Source of the DNA: Favolaschia claudopus
Lineage: Eukaryota > Basidiomycota > Agaricomycetes > Agaricales > Mycenaceae
Length of the DNA: 64,000 nucleotides
Direction: 5' to 3'
NCBI GenBank assembly: GCA_037176885.1
Contig: JAWWNJ010000040.1
Location: 1,054,001 to 1,118,000 of the forward strand
This document shows, piece by piece, positions 22,282-33,515 of this stretch. Each line of letters starts with the position of its first letter. The first letter of the stretch is position 1. A program made the translations under genes and the position numbers. The notes beneath the pieces are model-generated. The model was not told where the DNA came from. It was given only the letters and a program-made list of their open reading frames with translations, and did not search any database.

Positions 22282-25200
22282 GTGGATGAAGTGGATGATG
22301 CGGATGACCCCCTTGAGCCGGGAGACCGGGTGTTCTACACCCAGTTCCTGCCTTCTGAGGATATCTGTGCTGGAAGCACCGTCTCCCAGCGCCTGGCTGA
22401 GGCATACGCCAAAAACTCAGCCCCGGCGCGCTCGGACGTTCCCGAATGGGCCCGAGAGTTTGACGATGTTTTCAACAAGGAGTCCTTTGACTCGCTGCCT
22501 GAACGCCGATCCTGGGACCATGCCATTGAGCTCGTGCCGGACTCTAAACCCACGAACTGCAAGGTCTACCCAATCTCGCCTCTCGAACAGAAGGAACTTG
22601 ATGCCTTCATCGAGGAGGGACTTGGCACTGGCCGGATTCGACCGTCAAAATCACCTATGGCCTCACCCGTCTTCTTCGTCAAGAAGAAGGACGGCGGACT
22701 TCGGTTCGTACAGGACTATCGAGCTTTAAACGCTATGACTGTGAAGAATCGTTACCCGCTCCCCTTAATCAACGACCTCATCAACCGACTCAGGGGAGCC
22801 CGGTACTTCACGAAGCTCGATGTCCGATGGGGCTTTAACAACGTTCGAATCCGTGAAGGCGACGAGTGGAAGGCAGCGTTCCGGACTAACCGGGGACTGT
22901 TTGAGCCGCTGGTCATGTACTTCGGTCTGACCAACTCCCCTGCAACCTTCCAGACCATGATGAACGACATCTTCCAGGATCTTATCCTCTCTGGCGACGT
23001 CATGGTCTACCTCGACGATATCCTCATTGCCCACTCAGACATCCGTCGGCATCGAGAGATCGTCCGAGAGGTCCTGCGGAGGCTTCGCGCAAACAAGCTT
23101 TACCTTCGAGCCGAGAAGTGTGAGTTTGAGCGGACCTCCATTGAGTACCTCGGCGTGATTATCTCCCACAACCACGTTGAGATGGACCCTGTAAAGGTTG
23201 CAGGAGTGGCAGCTTGGCCAGCGCCTGAGAATAAGAAGGATGTGCAGCAGTTCCTTGGCTTCACAAACTTCTACCGCCGGTTCATTGCGGGCTTCTCAGA
23301 CGTTGCTCAAGCCCTCTTCAGACTCACCAAGAAGGGCATTGCCTGGACCTGGGGGCCCGAAGAGCAAGCTGCCTTTGACGAGCTCAAGCGACGGGTGACT
23401 CGGGACCCCGTTCTGGTTCTTCCGAACCCCGAGCGCCCATACCGGCTCGAGGCTGACAGCTCTGACTATGCCACCGGTGCCGTCCTCTCCCAGCAGGGTG
23501 ACGATGGCAAGTGGCATCCGGTTGCGTTCTACTCCAGAAGCCTGAACGAGGTGCAGCGGAATTACGAGATTCACGACAAGGAGATGCTTGCGATTGTGCG
23601 AGCCCTTGAGGAGTGGCGCCACTTCCTGGAGGGCGCGCAGCACCCGGTTGAGATCTGGACGGACCACAAAAACCTGGAATATTTCCGGAAGGCCCAGAAG
23701 CTCAACCGTCGCCAAGCTCGGTGGTCTCTCTACCTCTCCCGTTTCGACTTCTCGCTGCACCACCAACCGGGTCGCCTCATGGGTCGCCCCGACGCGCTTT
23801 CTCGGAGACCAGACCATGGAGTGCAGGACGATAACCAGGACGTTACCCTGCTTCGACCCGAGCTGTTCCACGTTCGGGCCACCGAGGCCCTGGTTGTTGC
23901 TGGCCCTGAGGCTCCCCTCCTGCGCGACATTCGTGATGCGCTTGCTGGAGACCCCGACCTTGAAGAGCCCATCGCCCTGACTGCGAAGGAACTCCTCAAG
24001 GCCCGAGGTGTGCGGTCTGCCCGGTCTTCGGAATGGCGTATTGAAGGTGGACTCCTTTACTTCCGGGGGAAGATTGTCGTCCCCCGAGACAGGGACCTCC
24101 GCCGACGCATCCTGGAGCAGCACCATGACACGCGTGTTGCAGGCCACGCCGGTCGTTTCAAGACCCTGGAGCTCGTGTCTCGGAACTACTGGTGGCCCCA
24201 GCTGTCGCGCCATGTCGGTCGGTATGTCGCGACTTGTGACTTGTGCTGCCGCACCAAGGCGCTTCGTCAACTGCCGATTGGTGAGCTCCACCCCACAGAG
24301 ATCCCAGAAGAGCGCTGGCACACCGTGTCGGTCGACTTTATCGTCGAGCTTCCCGAGGCCCATGGATACGATGCAGTCATGGTCGTTGTCTGTGCCCTTG
24401 GGAAGAGAGCGCACTTCATGGAGTGTCACACCACCATCGACGCGGTTGGTGCTGCTCGGCTGTACTACCGGAACGTCTGGCGCCACCATGGCCTGCCAGA
24501 GAAGTACATCTCGGATCGTGGCACCCAGTTCATCGCAGAGTTCACGCGCGAGCTTTGGCGCCTCGTTGGGGTCACCCCAGCCACTTCTACGGCCTACCAC
24601 CCGCAGACCGATGGCCAAACGGAGCGTGTTAACCAGGAACTCGAGCAGTACGTCCGGCTCTTCACCAATTACAAGCAGGACGACTGGGATGAGCTGCTAC
24701 CTGCAGCGGAGTTTGCGTACAACAACCACATGCATTCCTCCACGCAGCAGGTACCGTTCATGACGGACACTGGTCGGCTTCCACGGATGGGCTTTGAGCC
24801 CCACGCTGCACGCTCTAGGTTGGAGGCTGTGAACGAGTTCCACGATCGGATTGCGTCAGGGGTTTCCGAGGCAAAGGCAGCACTTGTCAAGGCCAAAGCA
24901 GAGTACAAGCAGTACTATGACCGCCGGCGGACGCCAGCTCCAGACATCAAGGTTGGTGACCGGGTGTGGGTTGATGCTTCAGATATCCGCACCACCCGCC
25001 CTTCGGTGAAATTCTCCCACCGGCGTATCGGCCCCTTCAAGGTTCTGAAGGTCGTCGGTAACGGTGCCTTCAAACTGGAGCTGCCGCCCCGGTACTCTGC
25101 CCTCCACCCTGTCTTCCCCGTCGTGAAACTTCAGCTTGTGGAAGCCGATCCATTCCCCACTCGCCCCAGACACGAAGAGCCGCCACCAGTCCTTGACGTG

Positions 25201-25656
25201 CCTGGCGACAAGCAATGGGAGGTCGAGGAGATATTGGATGCCAAGATCCGCTATGGGAGTCTATGGTACTTTGTTCGCTGGAAGGGTTATGACCCGTCCC
25301 ATGATCAATGGGTGAAGCACTCTAATGTCTTTGCCCCGGACGCTGTCGCTGCCTTCTACCGCAAATACCCTTCCAAACCTCGCTCCATTGCTGTTGCTGC
25401 CTTCGATTCCCTTCCCTTCCGTGACCGCTTGTCAACTCCAGCTCAGGTGCGATCTATGCGTCGAGGCGCCGCATTCCAAGGGGGGGATGATGTCAGGGGA
25501 ACTCCCTCTTTTGGCACTACACAGCCACCTATGACGCAGGCCTCCTGCAGATTTCCCACTTTCCCGTCAAATCCCCAAAGCCCTATGTCATCGTGGAGTA
25601 AGGCATGTGACTTGGCCCGGGATCATTGCCGATTGCTCCGAGCTTGTGGGAACTAG
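22282..25656 (+). CDS. pol: Element A Pol: RT, RNase H, integrase, chromodomain
   Basis: The frame is already open upstream of 22282 into the end of pro. Domains in order: reverse transcriptase ([34 protein letters not shown] at ~residue 245), RNase H ([12 protein letters not shown] ~390; [13 protein letters not shown]), integrase zinc finger (H..H at ~615, CDLC ~650), DDE core (VDFIVELPE ~683, ISDRGTQF ~743, [10 protein letters not shown] ~779) and a C-terminal chromodomain ([27 protein letters not shown], ~980-1030). The chromodomain marks the chromovirus clade and probably targets modified histone tails. The frame has no stop before the 3' LTR and reads ~165 nt into it (25491-25656). All catalytic residues are present. 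An open antisense frame at 23296-24618 is a shadow. Confidence 0.95.
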   Translation: MDEVDDADDPLEPGDRVFYTQFLPSEDICAGSTVSQRLAEAYAKNSAPARSDVPEWAREFDDVFNKESFDSLPERRSWDHAIELVPDSKPTNCKVYPISPLEQKELDAFIEEGLGTGRIRPSKSPMASPVFFVKKKDGGLRFVQDYRALNAMTVKNRYPLPLINDLINRLRGARYFTKLDVRWGFNNVRIREGDEWKAAFRTNRGLFEPLVMYFGLTNSPATFQTMMNDIFQDLILSGDVMVYLDDILIAHSDIRRHREIVREVLRRLRANKLYLRAEKCEFERTSIEYLGVIISHNHVEMDPVKVAGVAAWPAPENKKDVQQFLGFTNFYRRFIAGFSDVAQALFRLTKKGIAWTWGPEEQAAFDELKRRVTRDPVLVLPNPERPYRLEADSSDYATGAVLSQQGDDGKWHPVAFYSRSLNEVQRNYEIHDKEMLAIVRALEEWRHFLEGAQHPVEIWTDHKNLEYFRKAQKLNRRQARWSLYLSRFDFSLHHQPGRLMGRPDALSRRPDHGVQDDNQDVTLLRPELFHVRATEALVVAGPEAPLLRDIRDALAGDPDLEEPIALTAKELLKARGVRSARSSEWRIEGGLLYFRGKIVVPRDRDLRRRILEQHHDTRVAGHAGRFKTLELVSRNYWWPQLSRHVGRYVATCDLCCRTKALRQLPIGELHPTEIPEERWHTVSVDFIVELPEAHGYDAVMVVVCALGKRAHFMECHTTIDAVGAARLYYRNVWRHHGLPEKYISDRGTQFIAEFTRELWRLVGVTPATSTAYHPQTDGQTERVNQELEQYVRLFTNYKQDDWDELLPAAEFAYNNHMHSSTQQVPFMTDTGRLPRMGFEPHAARSRLEAVNEFHDRIASGVSEAKAALVKAKAEYKQYYDRRRTPAPDIKVGDRVWVDASDIRTTRPSVKFSHRRIGPFKVLKVVGNGAFKLELPPRYSALHPVFPVVKLQLVEADPFPTRPRHEEPPPVLDVPGDKQWEVEEILDAKIRYGSLWYFVRWKGYDPSHDQWVKHSNVFAPDAVAAFYRKYPSKPRSIAVAAFDSLPFRDRLSTPAQVRSMRRGAAFQGGDDVRGTPSFGTTQPPMTQASCRFPTFPSNPQSPMSSWSKACDLARDHCRLLRACGN

Positions 25657-25823
25657 TTACTATATGTTTACTGCACCTAGCGTGGGAATCCTCAGCCTTT
25701 CTTCTCTTTGGATTCTCCCTCGCTAGGTGCGCTGTGATGTATTCTTAGTAGCTTCTTAATTAACTTTGGATTCTCCCTCGCTAGACCCTCGAGACATCTC
25801 GGGTCCTAAAGGTTGCCCTTACA
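25479..25823 (+). repeat. Polypurine tract and 3' LTR of element A
   Basis: The purine tract (AAGGGGGGGATGA) ends at 25490, and the LTR (25491-25823) appears identical by eye to the 5' LTR. The last codons of pol lie inside it. CACAC follows at 25824-25828. Confidence 0.95.
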
Positions 25824-25940
25824 CACACGCTGTTTCCGCTGATTTTGTCAGGGGAACTCCCTCTTTTGGCACTACACAGCCACCTATGACGCAGGCCTCC
25901 TGCAGATTTCCCACTTTCCTGTCAAATCCCCAAAGCCCTA

Positions 25941-26567
25941 CACTGCCAACCGTTTGGCGGTGGAATTCCAGGGATTTGGTTTTCGCTGGAAACAAGCAAC
26001 AGATTCGGTGGAAATCCACTGGTCGGCAAGTCGCTGGAAATCCACCGAACCGCCCAGACAGCGTGGAATCGGAAAAGAATGGATCGAACTCACGCGCAAA
26101 AATGTGTAAGAACTTGAAGGAACAACCCATAGCCGTTACTACTATGCCAAGAATGCTTGAGGGAAGGGGAAAGTAGTCAGTCTATATTGTGCGGCTACCT
26201 ATCCACCCTGGCTGCTTGTCCCTTTTACTTCACTCTTCTGTTCAATTTTCCGCCCTGAACACGATGCTAGCTCTCAGATTGGTTGAACAGTCAAAACTGA
26301 GCCACCTTGAACAACCTAAAGTGCACTGGTAGCCCCCTCATTTGCCGCAGTGGACAGTGCAGTCACACTGAAGTCACTACATGGCATCAGTCGCGTGCTT
26401 GATGCCATTGCCGACCGCTGGCAACCCACCGAATCTTCCTGTGGATTTCCAGCGACTTGCCGAGCAGTGAATTTCCACCGGTTTCGACCACATTTCCAGG
26501 GATTCTGCCGCAGGAATTCCACAGATTTCAGATTCGGTGGATTTCCACCGTCAAACGGTTGGCGGTG
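25941..26567. mobile_element. 627-bp MITE inside the A2 LTR, TA duplication
   Basis: The LTR sequence CCCTA/TGTCATCG is interrupted: TA at 25939-25940 and 26568-26569 flank the insert. Ends are CACTGCCAACCGTTTGGCGG and the complement of CACCGCCAACCGTTTGACGG, and weaker inverted similarity continues ~120 bp inwards (GGTGGAAATCCAC and TCGGCAAGTCGCTGGAAATC boxes). No transposase. The intact LTRs of A give the empty site exactly, which makes the boundaries secure. Confidence 0.9.
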
Positions 26568-26949
26568 TATGTCATCGTGGAGTAAGGCATGTGACTTGGC
26601 CCGGGATCATTGCCGATTGCTCCGAGCTTGTGGGAACTAGTTACTATATGTTTACTGCACGTAGCGTGGGAATCCTCAGCCTTTCTTCTCTTTGGATTCT
26701 CCCTCGCTAGGTGCGCTGTGATGTATTCTTAGTAGCTTCTTAATTAACTTTGGATTCTCCCTCGCTAGACCCTCGAGACATCTCGGGTCCTAAAGGTTGC
26801 CCTTACAGCAGAAGAAAGGCTCCAAGGGATTAACTGGTCAAGATTGCGCGCTTTGGCGATTTTTCAGACGCTTCGTCGGACTCCTCCTCTGCTGTCTCGG
26901 ACGCGCAAACCGCGAATCTTGCCCCCTCCTCCCCCTCTCTAGAACCTAC

Positions 26950-27536
26950 CTTGCCAACCTCACCCCGGCAGCAAAAACGGTCCTTCGACCGAACCCCCCT
27001 TTCGTCTTTGTCGGCGACCGCTCGGCTGGCCGGGCCTTCCTTCACTCAGCTCGGACTTACATCCGACTGGTTCCGGAGGCGTTTGTCGAAGGTGGCGAGA
27101 TGTCCGAGGAGAAGGCAGTGCGTTTCACCATGTCCTTTATGTCCAAAGACTTTGCGCAAAAATGGGCTGAAGTCCATCAAAACCCCTTTCCCCTTCCTCA
27201 CCTGGGACGCCTTCACCAAGGAGTTCTGCTCACGCTTTGTCGAGGAGAACGAGCAGGACCACACCCTACACAAACTCGAGTCTAGGGCATACTATATGGG
27301 CTCCCGGGATGTCTTCAAGTACACTGATGACTTTGAAGACCTCTTCGACCTTGCTGGGTTTGCTGACGCGTTGGTCAAGGTCACCAAGTTCCGCTCTGGC
27401 CTTGACCCTGCCATCAATGCGGCCATCACCTCGTCCAGCGACCCCCCGGACCTCCGCGACTACATGGCTTGGCGGACCCGAGCGTACCGCCAGTACGAAT
27501 CGCACGTGCGGGCTCGTGCTGCTGGGCTTCTCCCGT
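26950..27536 (+). pseudogene. gag fragment of A2
   Basis: Matches A gag from about codon 50 (ANLTPAAKTVLRPNPPFVF) to about codon 253 (RARAAGLLP). The start codon and first ~50 codons are deleted (join after 26945), and a 5-nt loss near 27170 shifts the frame. The capsid region is otherwise nearly identical to A gag, so decay is recent. Confidence 0.9.
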
Positions 27537-27537
27537 C

Positions 27538-27930
27538 TCAGAATGTGCCAGGTAAATGACAATCATGTGACCGTGCTTGCTTCCTGATCCGGAGAGCCGC
27601 CCTACTTGGCGAAAAACAACCTAGAGAAAACATCCTACAAGCTAGCCTACGAAAGGTTGATCAAATCAACCTATTGAAATCAACCTATCTACCAATCTAC
27701 GCTTGGTTGAAAAAAATCAACCTACGGAATTCATCCTACGAATCAGCCAATGGTAGGTTGTTTGTGATCTGGCCATTTTTTCTGAGTCCTGCTAGGTTGA
27801 ATGTCGGAATCAACCTGCAACACTTCTACCGCGCCGTCCTCGCGAAAAGGGAAGTTACACCGATTCTGGCGAAATTGGCCTTCAAAACCCTTCAAATTTA
27901 CAACGCAGTGCCTATGCTGCTGATTTATCC
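27538..27930. repeat. Non-coding stretch with TCAACC/GGTTGA word cluster
   Basis: Between A2 and the next LTR. At least eight TCAACCT or AGGTTGA words in ~230 bp form local hairpins, e.g. AGGTTGAT-CAA-ATCAACCT at 27654-27672 and GGTTGA-A6-TCAACC near 27705. No ORF of note. Confidence 0.6.
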
Positions 27931-28541
27931 GCCACTGTCAGGGGAACCTCCCGCTTCCCCGACCCGCTCCGCTATTCCTTGCATCACTCCAGCCTTCTTG
28001 GGAACACTACTCCCTCCAGACTTCCCCCTTCGTCACATCTTCCTCCTTCCGACCCCCGTTCCCTGTGCATGGCGTATTGCCGTAGAGGCCCATGCCACAT
28101 GCTGTCATTACGTACAGTATGCCTCCGTTCCCCTCCTCGACAGACTCCTGTCAACCCTGCGCTCCTACAGCTAGTGCTCAGCGCAACCCGGTTCCCGACT
28201 GGTCTTCCGGTCAGACTTCTAGCCTTGCTTCTAGCCCTGGTACCCCGAGCTCTGGTCGTCCGGACCTCCGGCCTTCTGGCTCCGGTCCCCCGGTCCCCGG
28301 TCCGGCTTCCCACGCTCCCCCGGAACTGGGCCAAGCCCCAGCGGTTCTGTCACCCAAGCCTCGATGCTCCTGCTGTCTCGCCCTGGCTCTAGCGCCCTTC
28401 CCGGGTTCCCTGGGCTCTATTCCTACGGTTCCCCGACCCTCCAGGCCCCGAACTCCGGCCCTCCGGACTCCGGCTCCGGTTTCCGGACCACAGGGTATCT
28501 CCGGGCCTTCGTCGGTCTAAGGTAGGGGACACACAAATACG

Positions 28542-28927
28542 GTTACCCCACGTGATGTGCCATCACGCACCTTTTTAGGACAATCTACCTTCCGATGCTC
28601 CTTTGAACAACTTATAGATACCTTTGGCAAATTCTGCTTCAACAGTTCTGTGTTAATATGCTATAGGTGTGCAAAAGACTTTTTACAAGGATTTTCGGGT
28701 GGAACTGAGAGACTAGATATCACTTTAATCAGAACCCCCGTATTTATGGATCTCTTCTCTCAGTTTTCGGGATTTTCTTGAGATCTAAGCTGGGAGACCT
28801 GTATAATAGCATTGCCTATGGAACTGTTGAGCCCGAATTTCAATTTCATTGTGTGGGGAATCACTTGTAAGGGTTTCATCGCGAGATGTCCCAAAAAGGT
28901 GCGTGATGGCACATCACGTGGGGTAAC
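28542..28927. mobile_element. 386-bp MITE with 41-bp TIRs
   Basis: The ends are inverted copies over 41 bp with one mismatch, starting GTTACCCCACGTGATGTGCC. Each TIR contains its own small palindrome (GTGATG..CATCAC). Non-coding interior. Flanking duplication not resolved. Confidence 0.8.
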
Positions 28928-29004
28928 TTACAATCTCTGGACCAGTATTGTGATCCTCCCTCTTCTGGGCATATCCCTGGCTCCCTGCTACTGTTGGATC
29001 TGAG

Positions 29005-29573
29005 CGCATGGGTAAGTGGTTAGTTGCTAAGTCCAACAAAACACCAACCCCGGGTGAGACCCGGAAACAATGTCCATGGCGGGCTGAAGACCCCCACTAC
29101 CAAGCGCCGGTAGGGCTGTTCTAATCCAGTCAATCCCAGGGCGAGGGCCGGCCCGACCGTAGCGGTGGCTAAATGGCGACCGCCGGGGCTCGAACTCGTG
29201 CTCACTCGCGCCACCTCATAGGGTTGGTGTTTTGTTGGACTTAGCAACTAACCACGAGCGCATGGGTAAGTGGTTAGTTGCTAAGTCCAACACGGGGCCC
29301 ATAACCTGTTGGGACCTGTACTCTATGTGAGTAAATCTAACCTCACACGGACGCTTTGAGCAAGACGCGAGTGAGCACGAGTTCGAGCCCCGGCGGTCGC
29401 CATTTAGCCACCGCTACGGTCGGGCCGGCCCTCGCCCTGGGATTGACTGGATTAGAACAGCCCTACCGGCGCTTGGTAGTGGGGGTCTTCAGCCCGCCAT
29501 GGACATTGTTTCCGGGTCTCACCCGGGGTTGGTGTTTTGTTGGACTTAGCAACTAACCACTTACCCAAGCGCA
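29005..29573. repeat. Head-to-head pair of a tRNA-promoter-like element
   Basis: Two copies in opposite orientation (arms ~29005-29211 and ~29367-29573, near-identical for ~200 bp). Each copy carries a B-box-like GAGTTCGAGCCCC (29379-29391 on plus; complement near 29186-29198). The plus copy has an A-box-like TGGGTAAGTGGTTAG (29263-29277). Copies also end in inverted GGTTAGTTGCTAAGTCCAAC blocks. This mixes SINE-like internal promoter boxes with TIR-like ends. No poly(A) tail and no credible anticodon stem. Confidence 0.6.
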
Positions 29574-30139
29574 CAACAGGATCATCTGATCATTGATATC
29601 ACATCATAGATGCTGTGCTACTACATAGTTCCCACACACCGTGAGAAGTCACGCGTCACGCGCCCTTTTACTGTGACGCCTGGGCATGGAGACTCCTTAC
29701 TCTGTTCTCTAAGGATTCTCCCTCTGCCCAGGTGAGTAGACACTCTTCCTCTTGTTGTAGCTAGCCCTCTAAGGATTCTCCCTCTGCCCAGTGCTTGTTG
29801 GACTCTTGAGTACCTCGGGCCTCAGGCCCTGGCAGCTGTTGCCCTTACAGCCACCGTCGACTGCGTAGGATCACAACTTACCACCCTAAAGTCCTTGGGC
29901 TCGCTTTGGCGAGTGGTGTGCATGCGTCGGCAAAGGGAAAGACGTTCAATTGCGTCAGGTTACTGGTGGATACTGGGGATTTATACCTGGAGGGAGAGAA
30001 CTCCCCCTAGGTCCTACGGGTTTTAGCCAGAGGTCCTGCCATACAAGCGGCCGGCCAGTTCCCTGATTGCGTTGCGCGATTGACCCCCTGGAAAGACGTT
30101 GTGCTCCGTTGACATCTTGTAGAATTCTGTGAGGATAAC

Positions 30140-30536
30140 TGTAAGGGCAACCTTTAGGACCCGAGATGTCTCGAGGGTCTAGCGAGGGAGAATCCAAAGT
30201 TAATTAAAGACGCTACTAGGAATACATTACAGCGCACCTAGCGAGGGAGAATCCAAAGAGAAGAAAGGCTAAGGATTCCCACGCTAGGTGTGGCAAACAT
30301 ATACTAACTAATTCCCACAAGGCCGGGTCAACCGGCAATAGTCCCTGGCCCGATCACATGCTAAGTCCCACCTTGATGACGTAGTTGGACTGGGATCTTG
30401 CGTACCCAAAAGTAGAACTCTGTCATAGTTTGATGGAGCTCCACAGGAATGATGCATCGATGTACTTAATGGGACTTGGGCAGAATTGCCCAAGTCCCTT
30501 TGCGTCATGCTGCGCAGAACAGGGGTTCCCCTGACA
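30140..30536 (-). mobile_element. Solo LTR, A family, minus strand
   Basis: The reverse complement starts TGTCAGGGGAACC and ends GGTTGCCCTTACA, with the start-site hairpin and self-priming complement (AGCCTTTCTTCT) intact. Perfect 5-bp duplication ATAAC (30135-30139, 30537-30541). 397 bp, slightly longer than A's LTR, so a sister subfamily. Confidence 0.95.
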
Positions 30537-30541
30537 ATAAC

Positions 30542-31998
30542 CACCCGTACAGTACTACATGTATGTCTTCCGTAAACTCGCAGTTCAGATTGTGGACCGC
30601 GCGAGTATAATACATCCCCCCCCCCAACGCACTTCAGCCTACAGTTGGATACCAATATGACCACCAACCTACGGTATGATACCATCAACCAACATTAGAT
30701 TGATCGGCAACCTAAGCCGAATCCACAGTGACGGGTTTCGGCATTTGTTGCTCCTCAATTCTTTGTTGACACTTGCTTGACCTTGAGTCTGTTTGCGGAA
30801 TCTGATTTCTCGCTCGCCCGGCCTCGGTACTTATATCTCCGGGAAAGTTCTGTGGGTACCATAGAGCATTGGTCGATTATCTGGTTAAATTACAATTCTT
30901 ATATGGACCCCAACAATCGTGCAAGGTGGTCTGACCCAATTGTGTTCCTTACGGCACCTTCCGTCTGAGGCAAGAGTTTTTGACAGAATCGTCAACAAGT
31001 GTAGACAAAAAATCAAAGAGGAAGAAATGACGAAACCCGTATTCTTTTTACGAAACGGCTATAGAGAGTAGAAAGTAGTTGAATTGGATAACTTTTCGAC
31101 GGAAGTAGCTGAGGTTTTTATACTTATCTAGAAAGAGCAATACGTCAGTGGAGTTTGGTAAGAAAGAGCAATCACGAAAAAGGGCCAGAGGAGGACGCGA
31201 CGGTGAAAGTTCTCACCATCCAGCGCGTCCCCGCCAGTCATGTTATCGTTTTGCGTCACTAACCGTGGAACAACCCAGAACCGAGCACTGCACAGTCGGA
31301 GCAGAGTGGAGTTGAGTGGCGCAATGACGAATGATCAGCAACTTGAAATGACGCAGGATCGGCGGTGGGTGGCGCACTGGCCGCCTTTAAACGATGCGTA
31401 CAGAGCACCTTGAGGATAATCAAAGACGGAAAATTAACAGCGATGAGCGCCAGTATCAAGGTGATTGTGAAGTTTGGCAGTCTCCAAATTCTCTGACGAA
31501 GTTGGGCCAGGGAGACATAGACACAGGCAGAACTGAGGCATTTAGACAGCCAGAAGATGTGGAGGGGAAAGAGTCGGCAGTCGAAGGCCCGAGAGAGATG
31601 GTATGCATACCTTTTGCATTTGTTGCTGCGCATAATTTTTTATGTAGATACTATCACTCGTTGAGCCGACTCGAAGTTTCCAGCACCGGGGTCTGAGGCA
31701 TATTTCCTTGATCTTCGAGCCTTCGAATGGACATCAACCAAGGTCCCGGCGCCAACGAAAGCGAAAAATTCGGCGTTGGTACGAGGTCAGAATGTAAAAA
31801 TGAATTAAATGATATATTTGGCTATGCTTGTATTCCCTCTGTTTGAAACGACAACGGAAAAACCTCGACTTGTCCGGTTTGCGAAACTATCACTCACAGA
31901 GAGAAGCCAACAAACTTTACCAGTGCAAAAAAATTCAGAGATTTTCACGAAGCGCCCCATGTTGGGCAGAGGATACAATTGATTTCAAAGTAAGTACA
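30542..31998. other. No recognisable gene; one strong palindrome
   Basis: Unassigned sequence between the solo LTR and the Helitron remnant. At 31193-31230 GGACGCG...GGTG...CACC...CGCGTCC forms a strong hairpin. It lies downstream of the Helitron helicase on that strand, but no convincing CTRR end follows it. Confidence 0.4.
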
Positions 31999-32625
31999 TC
32001 ACTGCGCAAAAACCTGAGGAAATACGATATTTGGAGTACAATTGGAGAGCGAGCGCTGTGGTAGAAGGGCCTTGACACGATGCCGAGATGTTGCTCGAGA
32101 GAGAGCAACGTAGAGTTGTCCGTGAGTGAAGACTGGCATCCGAAGATCAAGGCCAACATATTTAACGGATTGTCCCTGGGCCTTGTTGATGGACATTGCA
32201 AAAGCAAGGCGCACCGGGAACTTGAGACGCGAAAGGGTAAAGGAGAAATCATTTGTACCTCCAGAGGGTGTCAGCATAATTCGGGGACAAAAACTAATTC
32301 GCCATTGTGCTCCCCGCCTAAAATCCCAGCCTCCAAGACACGATCAGACATTTGCCGTATCACCAGTCGTGTCCCATTGCAAAGGCCAGATGAGGGTGAT
32401 AGATTGCGAAGAAGAATGATGGGACATCCCTTTTTGAAAGTCAGCTCCCCGGAAGGCAGCCCAGACGCAGACAAGGGGGGCATCAAATCATTAGCCATTG
32501 GTCCATCTGCGCCTGGCTCGGCGACAATTTTATCTGCGCTGGTGAATGTTCGGCTTTCACCTTGCATGCGATCCAAGATATCGTCATTGAGACCATCGAC
32601 ATCACCGTTGCGCGCGAGCCTCTAA
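31999..32625 (-). pseudogene. Helitron helicase (PIF1-like), C-terminal fragment
   Basis: The minus-strand translation contains LRNLSPSSGLCNGTRLVIRQ (motif region V), then [17 protein letters not shown], then [16 protein letters not shown], which is the conserved end of PIF1-type helicases in Helitron Rep-Hel proteins. A one-base loss near 32275 shifts the frame between VFVP and MLTPSGG. Helitron helicase unwinds DNA during rolling-circle transposition; this copy lacks the ATPase motifs I-IV and the Rep nuclease. No Helitron ends were found. Confidence 0.8.
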
Positions 32626-32654
32626 CCAGGTGTTTTGAATGAGATTTAGGGAAG

Positions 32655-33138
32655 TTACAAGCAAGGTAAGATGAGACATTTGAAATGCTTTCTTTTCATC
32701 AAAAATCGAGAGGTGCCATTAACTTTGCACACAGCTGTAAATAATGTTACATCTTCAAACGCTTCTTGTCTCTTCAATCTACGCTTTATATCCAATACTC
32801 CAAGAAGAATCATCCGAGCATAACACCACTTTTCATAGGTCTCTTCATCCTCCGGGTCACAGGCAAAGCGAGGCCAGATGTTGACAACATATGGAACACC
32901 GCCCTTTGAACCTCTCTCAGAATAAGTTTGACCTCGATGGTTCCAATGTCTCAGAAAGTCAAGCAAACAAGTTGTTCTAAGCTTTTCTAGATCTGCCGCT
33001 TTAGTTGTTGTATTCTGAAGTCGTGTCCGATATTTATGAAGCATTCCAGTGCGGCGAGAGGTCGATCCGGGCAGCTTGGGGTTGGTTGGGAAGTCGTCCT
33101 CGTCCTCCTGTATTGCCTGTAGTTGACGTGAAGGGCTC
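32655..33138 (-). pseudogene. Helitron-like mid region, cut by element E
   Basis: 161 codons. The block VPYVVNIWPRFACDPEDEETYEKWCYARM resembles, in pieces, the Helitron segment between Rep and helicase (I.N.WPR...P....Y..WC..K.ML). The N-terminal part is acidic and disordered. The ORF starts exactly at E's insertion point: removing E and one copy of ATTT joins it in frame to the minus-strand ORF that resumes at 43290. Whether both halves were one protein before E arrived is a fair inference, not proven. Confidence 0.5.
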
Positions 33139-33141
33139 ATT

Positions 33142-33515
33142 TGTGTGATGCGAGTCGGTTCGGCGGCTTCTTGGGAATGGGAAGGAACAAGATAAGAGAG
33201 AAGAGAGCCAGCGCTCTGGGCGCTGGCGGTTGTTGGTCGTGTCTCGTCAGCCGTTGTAACCCATCGACAAGGGGCTGTTTGACCCTCAGTCGGGCTCCTG
33301 TGACCTAGGAGGCACGGGGAACAGTTATACGCATGTTCAGGCTAGCAGCGGGTCCTGGATTGTTAGTCTTCGGCGGTAGCGCCGCCGCTCGTTGAGATCC
33401 CTCTTAACCGTACATCGTAGTGTCAGTTAAGCAAGATTGTATTATGTAATAGTTGACAAGCGGAATGTAAGGTAACAAGCGTGTAAGTAAGTAAATATAA
33501 TATAGCCCTATCACA
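33142..33515 (-). repeat. 3' LTR of element E
   Basis: 374 bp, nearly identical to the other LTR once the MITE is removed. The sense purine tract CCGTGTGGGGGGCAC is at 33530-33516. Confidence 0.88.

Larger units (their letters stand above)
19906..25823 (+). mobile_element. Intact Ty3/gypsy chromovirus 'A'
   Basis: Two 333-bp LTRs that appear identical (19906-20238, 25491-25823) flank gag, pro and pol ORFs without internal stops. The insertion is bounded by a perfect 5-bp duplication CACAC (19901-19905, 25824-25828). Primer site at 20241-20252, purine tract GGGGGGATGA before 25491. Identical LTRs, intact ORFs and a clean duplication mean a recent and possibly still active element. It landed in the hAT remnant. 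Confidence 0.97.
25846..27537 (+). mobile_element. Truncated copy 'A2' of element A
   Basis: A 5' LTR (333 bp once the MITE is removed; 25846-26807), the primer site (26810-26821) and part of gag. Homology to A stops at ~27536 within gag, so protease, pol and 3' LTR are missing. It starts only 22 bp after A ends. Confidence 0.92.
27936..29849 (+). mobile_element. Solo LTR of an A-related family, with two insertions
   Basis: Starts TGTCAGGGGAACC and ends TTGCCCTTACA like A's LTR, and is bounded by a perfect duplication GCCAC (27931-27935, 29850-29854). It contains a 386-bp MITE (28542-28927) and the inverted element pair at 29005-29573; without them it is ~960 bp. The promoter-proximal part (29671-29849) has the same plan as A's LTR but different sequence: stem CCTGGGCA/TGCCCAGG and two copies of GGATTCTCCCTCTGCCCAG. 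Confidence 0.85.

Noticed and set aside
23296..24618. 440-codon open frame antisense to element A pol
   Set aside because: It mirrors the GC-rich codon pattern of pol; no family motif, and pol is clearly the real frame.
29263..29391. Possible tRNA gene (A- and B-box-like words)
   Set aside because: Spacing over 100 nt, no acceptor or anticodon stem; kept only as promoter-like boxes of a repeat.
31193..31230. Helitron 3' terminal hairpin
   Set aside because: Strong hairpin, but no CTRR end at the right distance and no defined 5' TC end.
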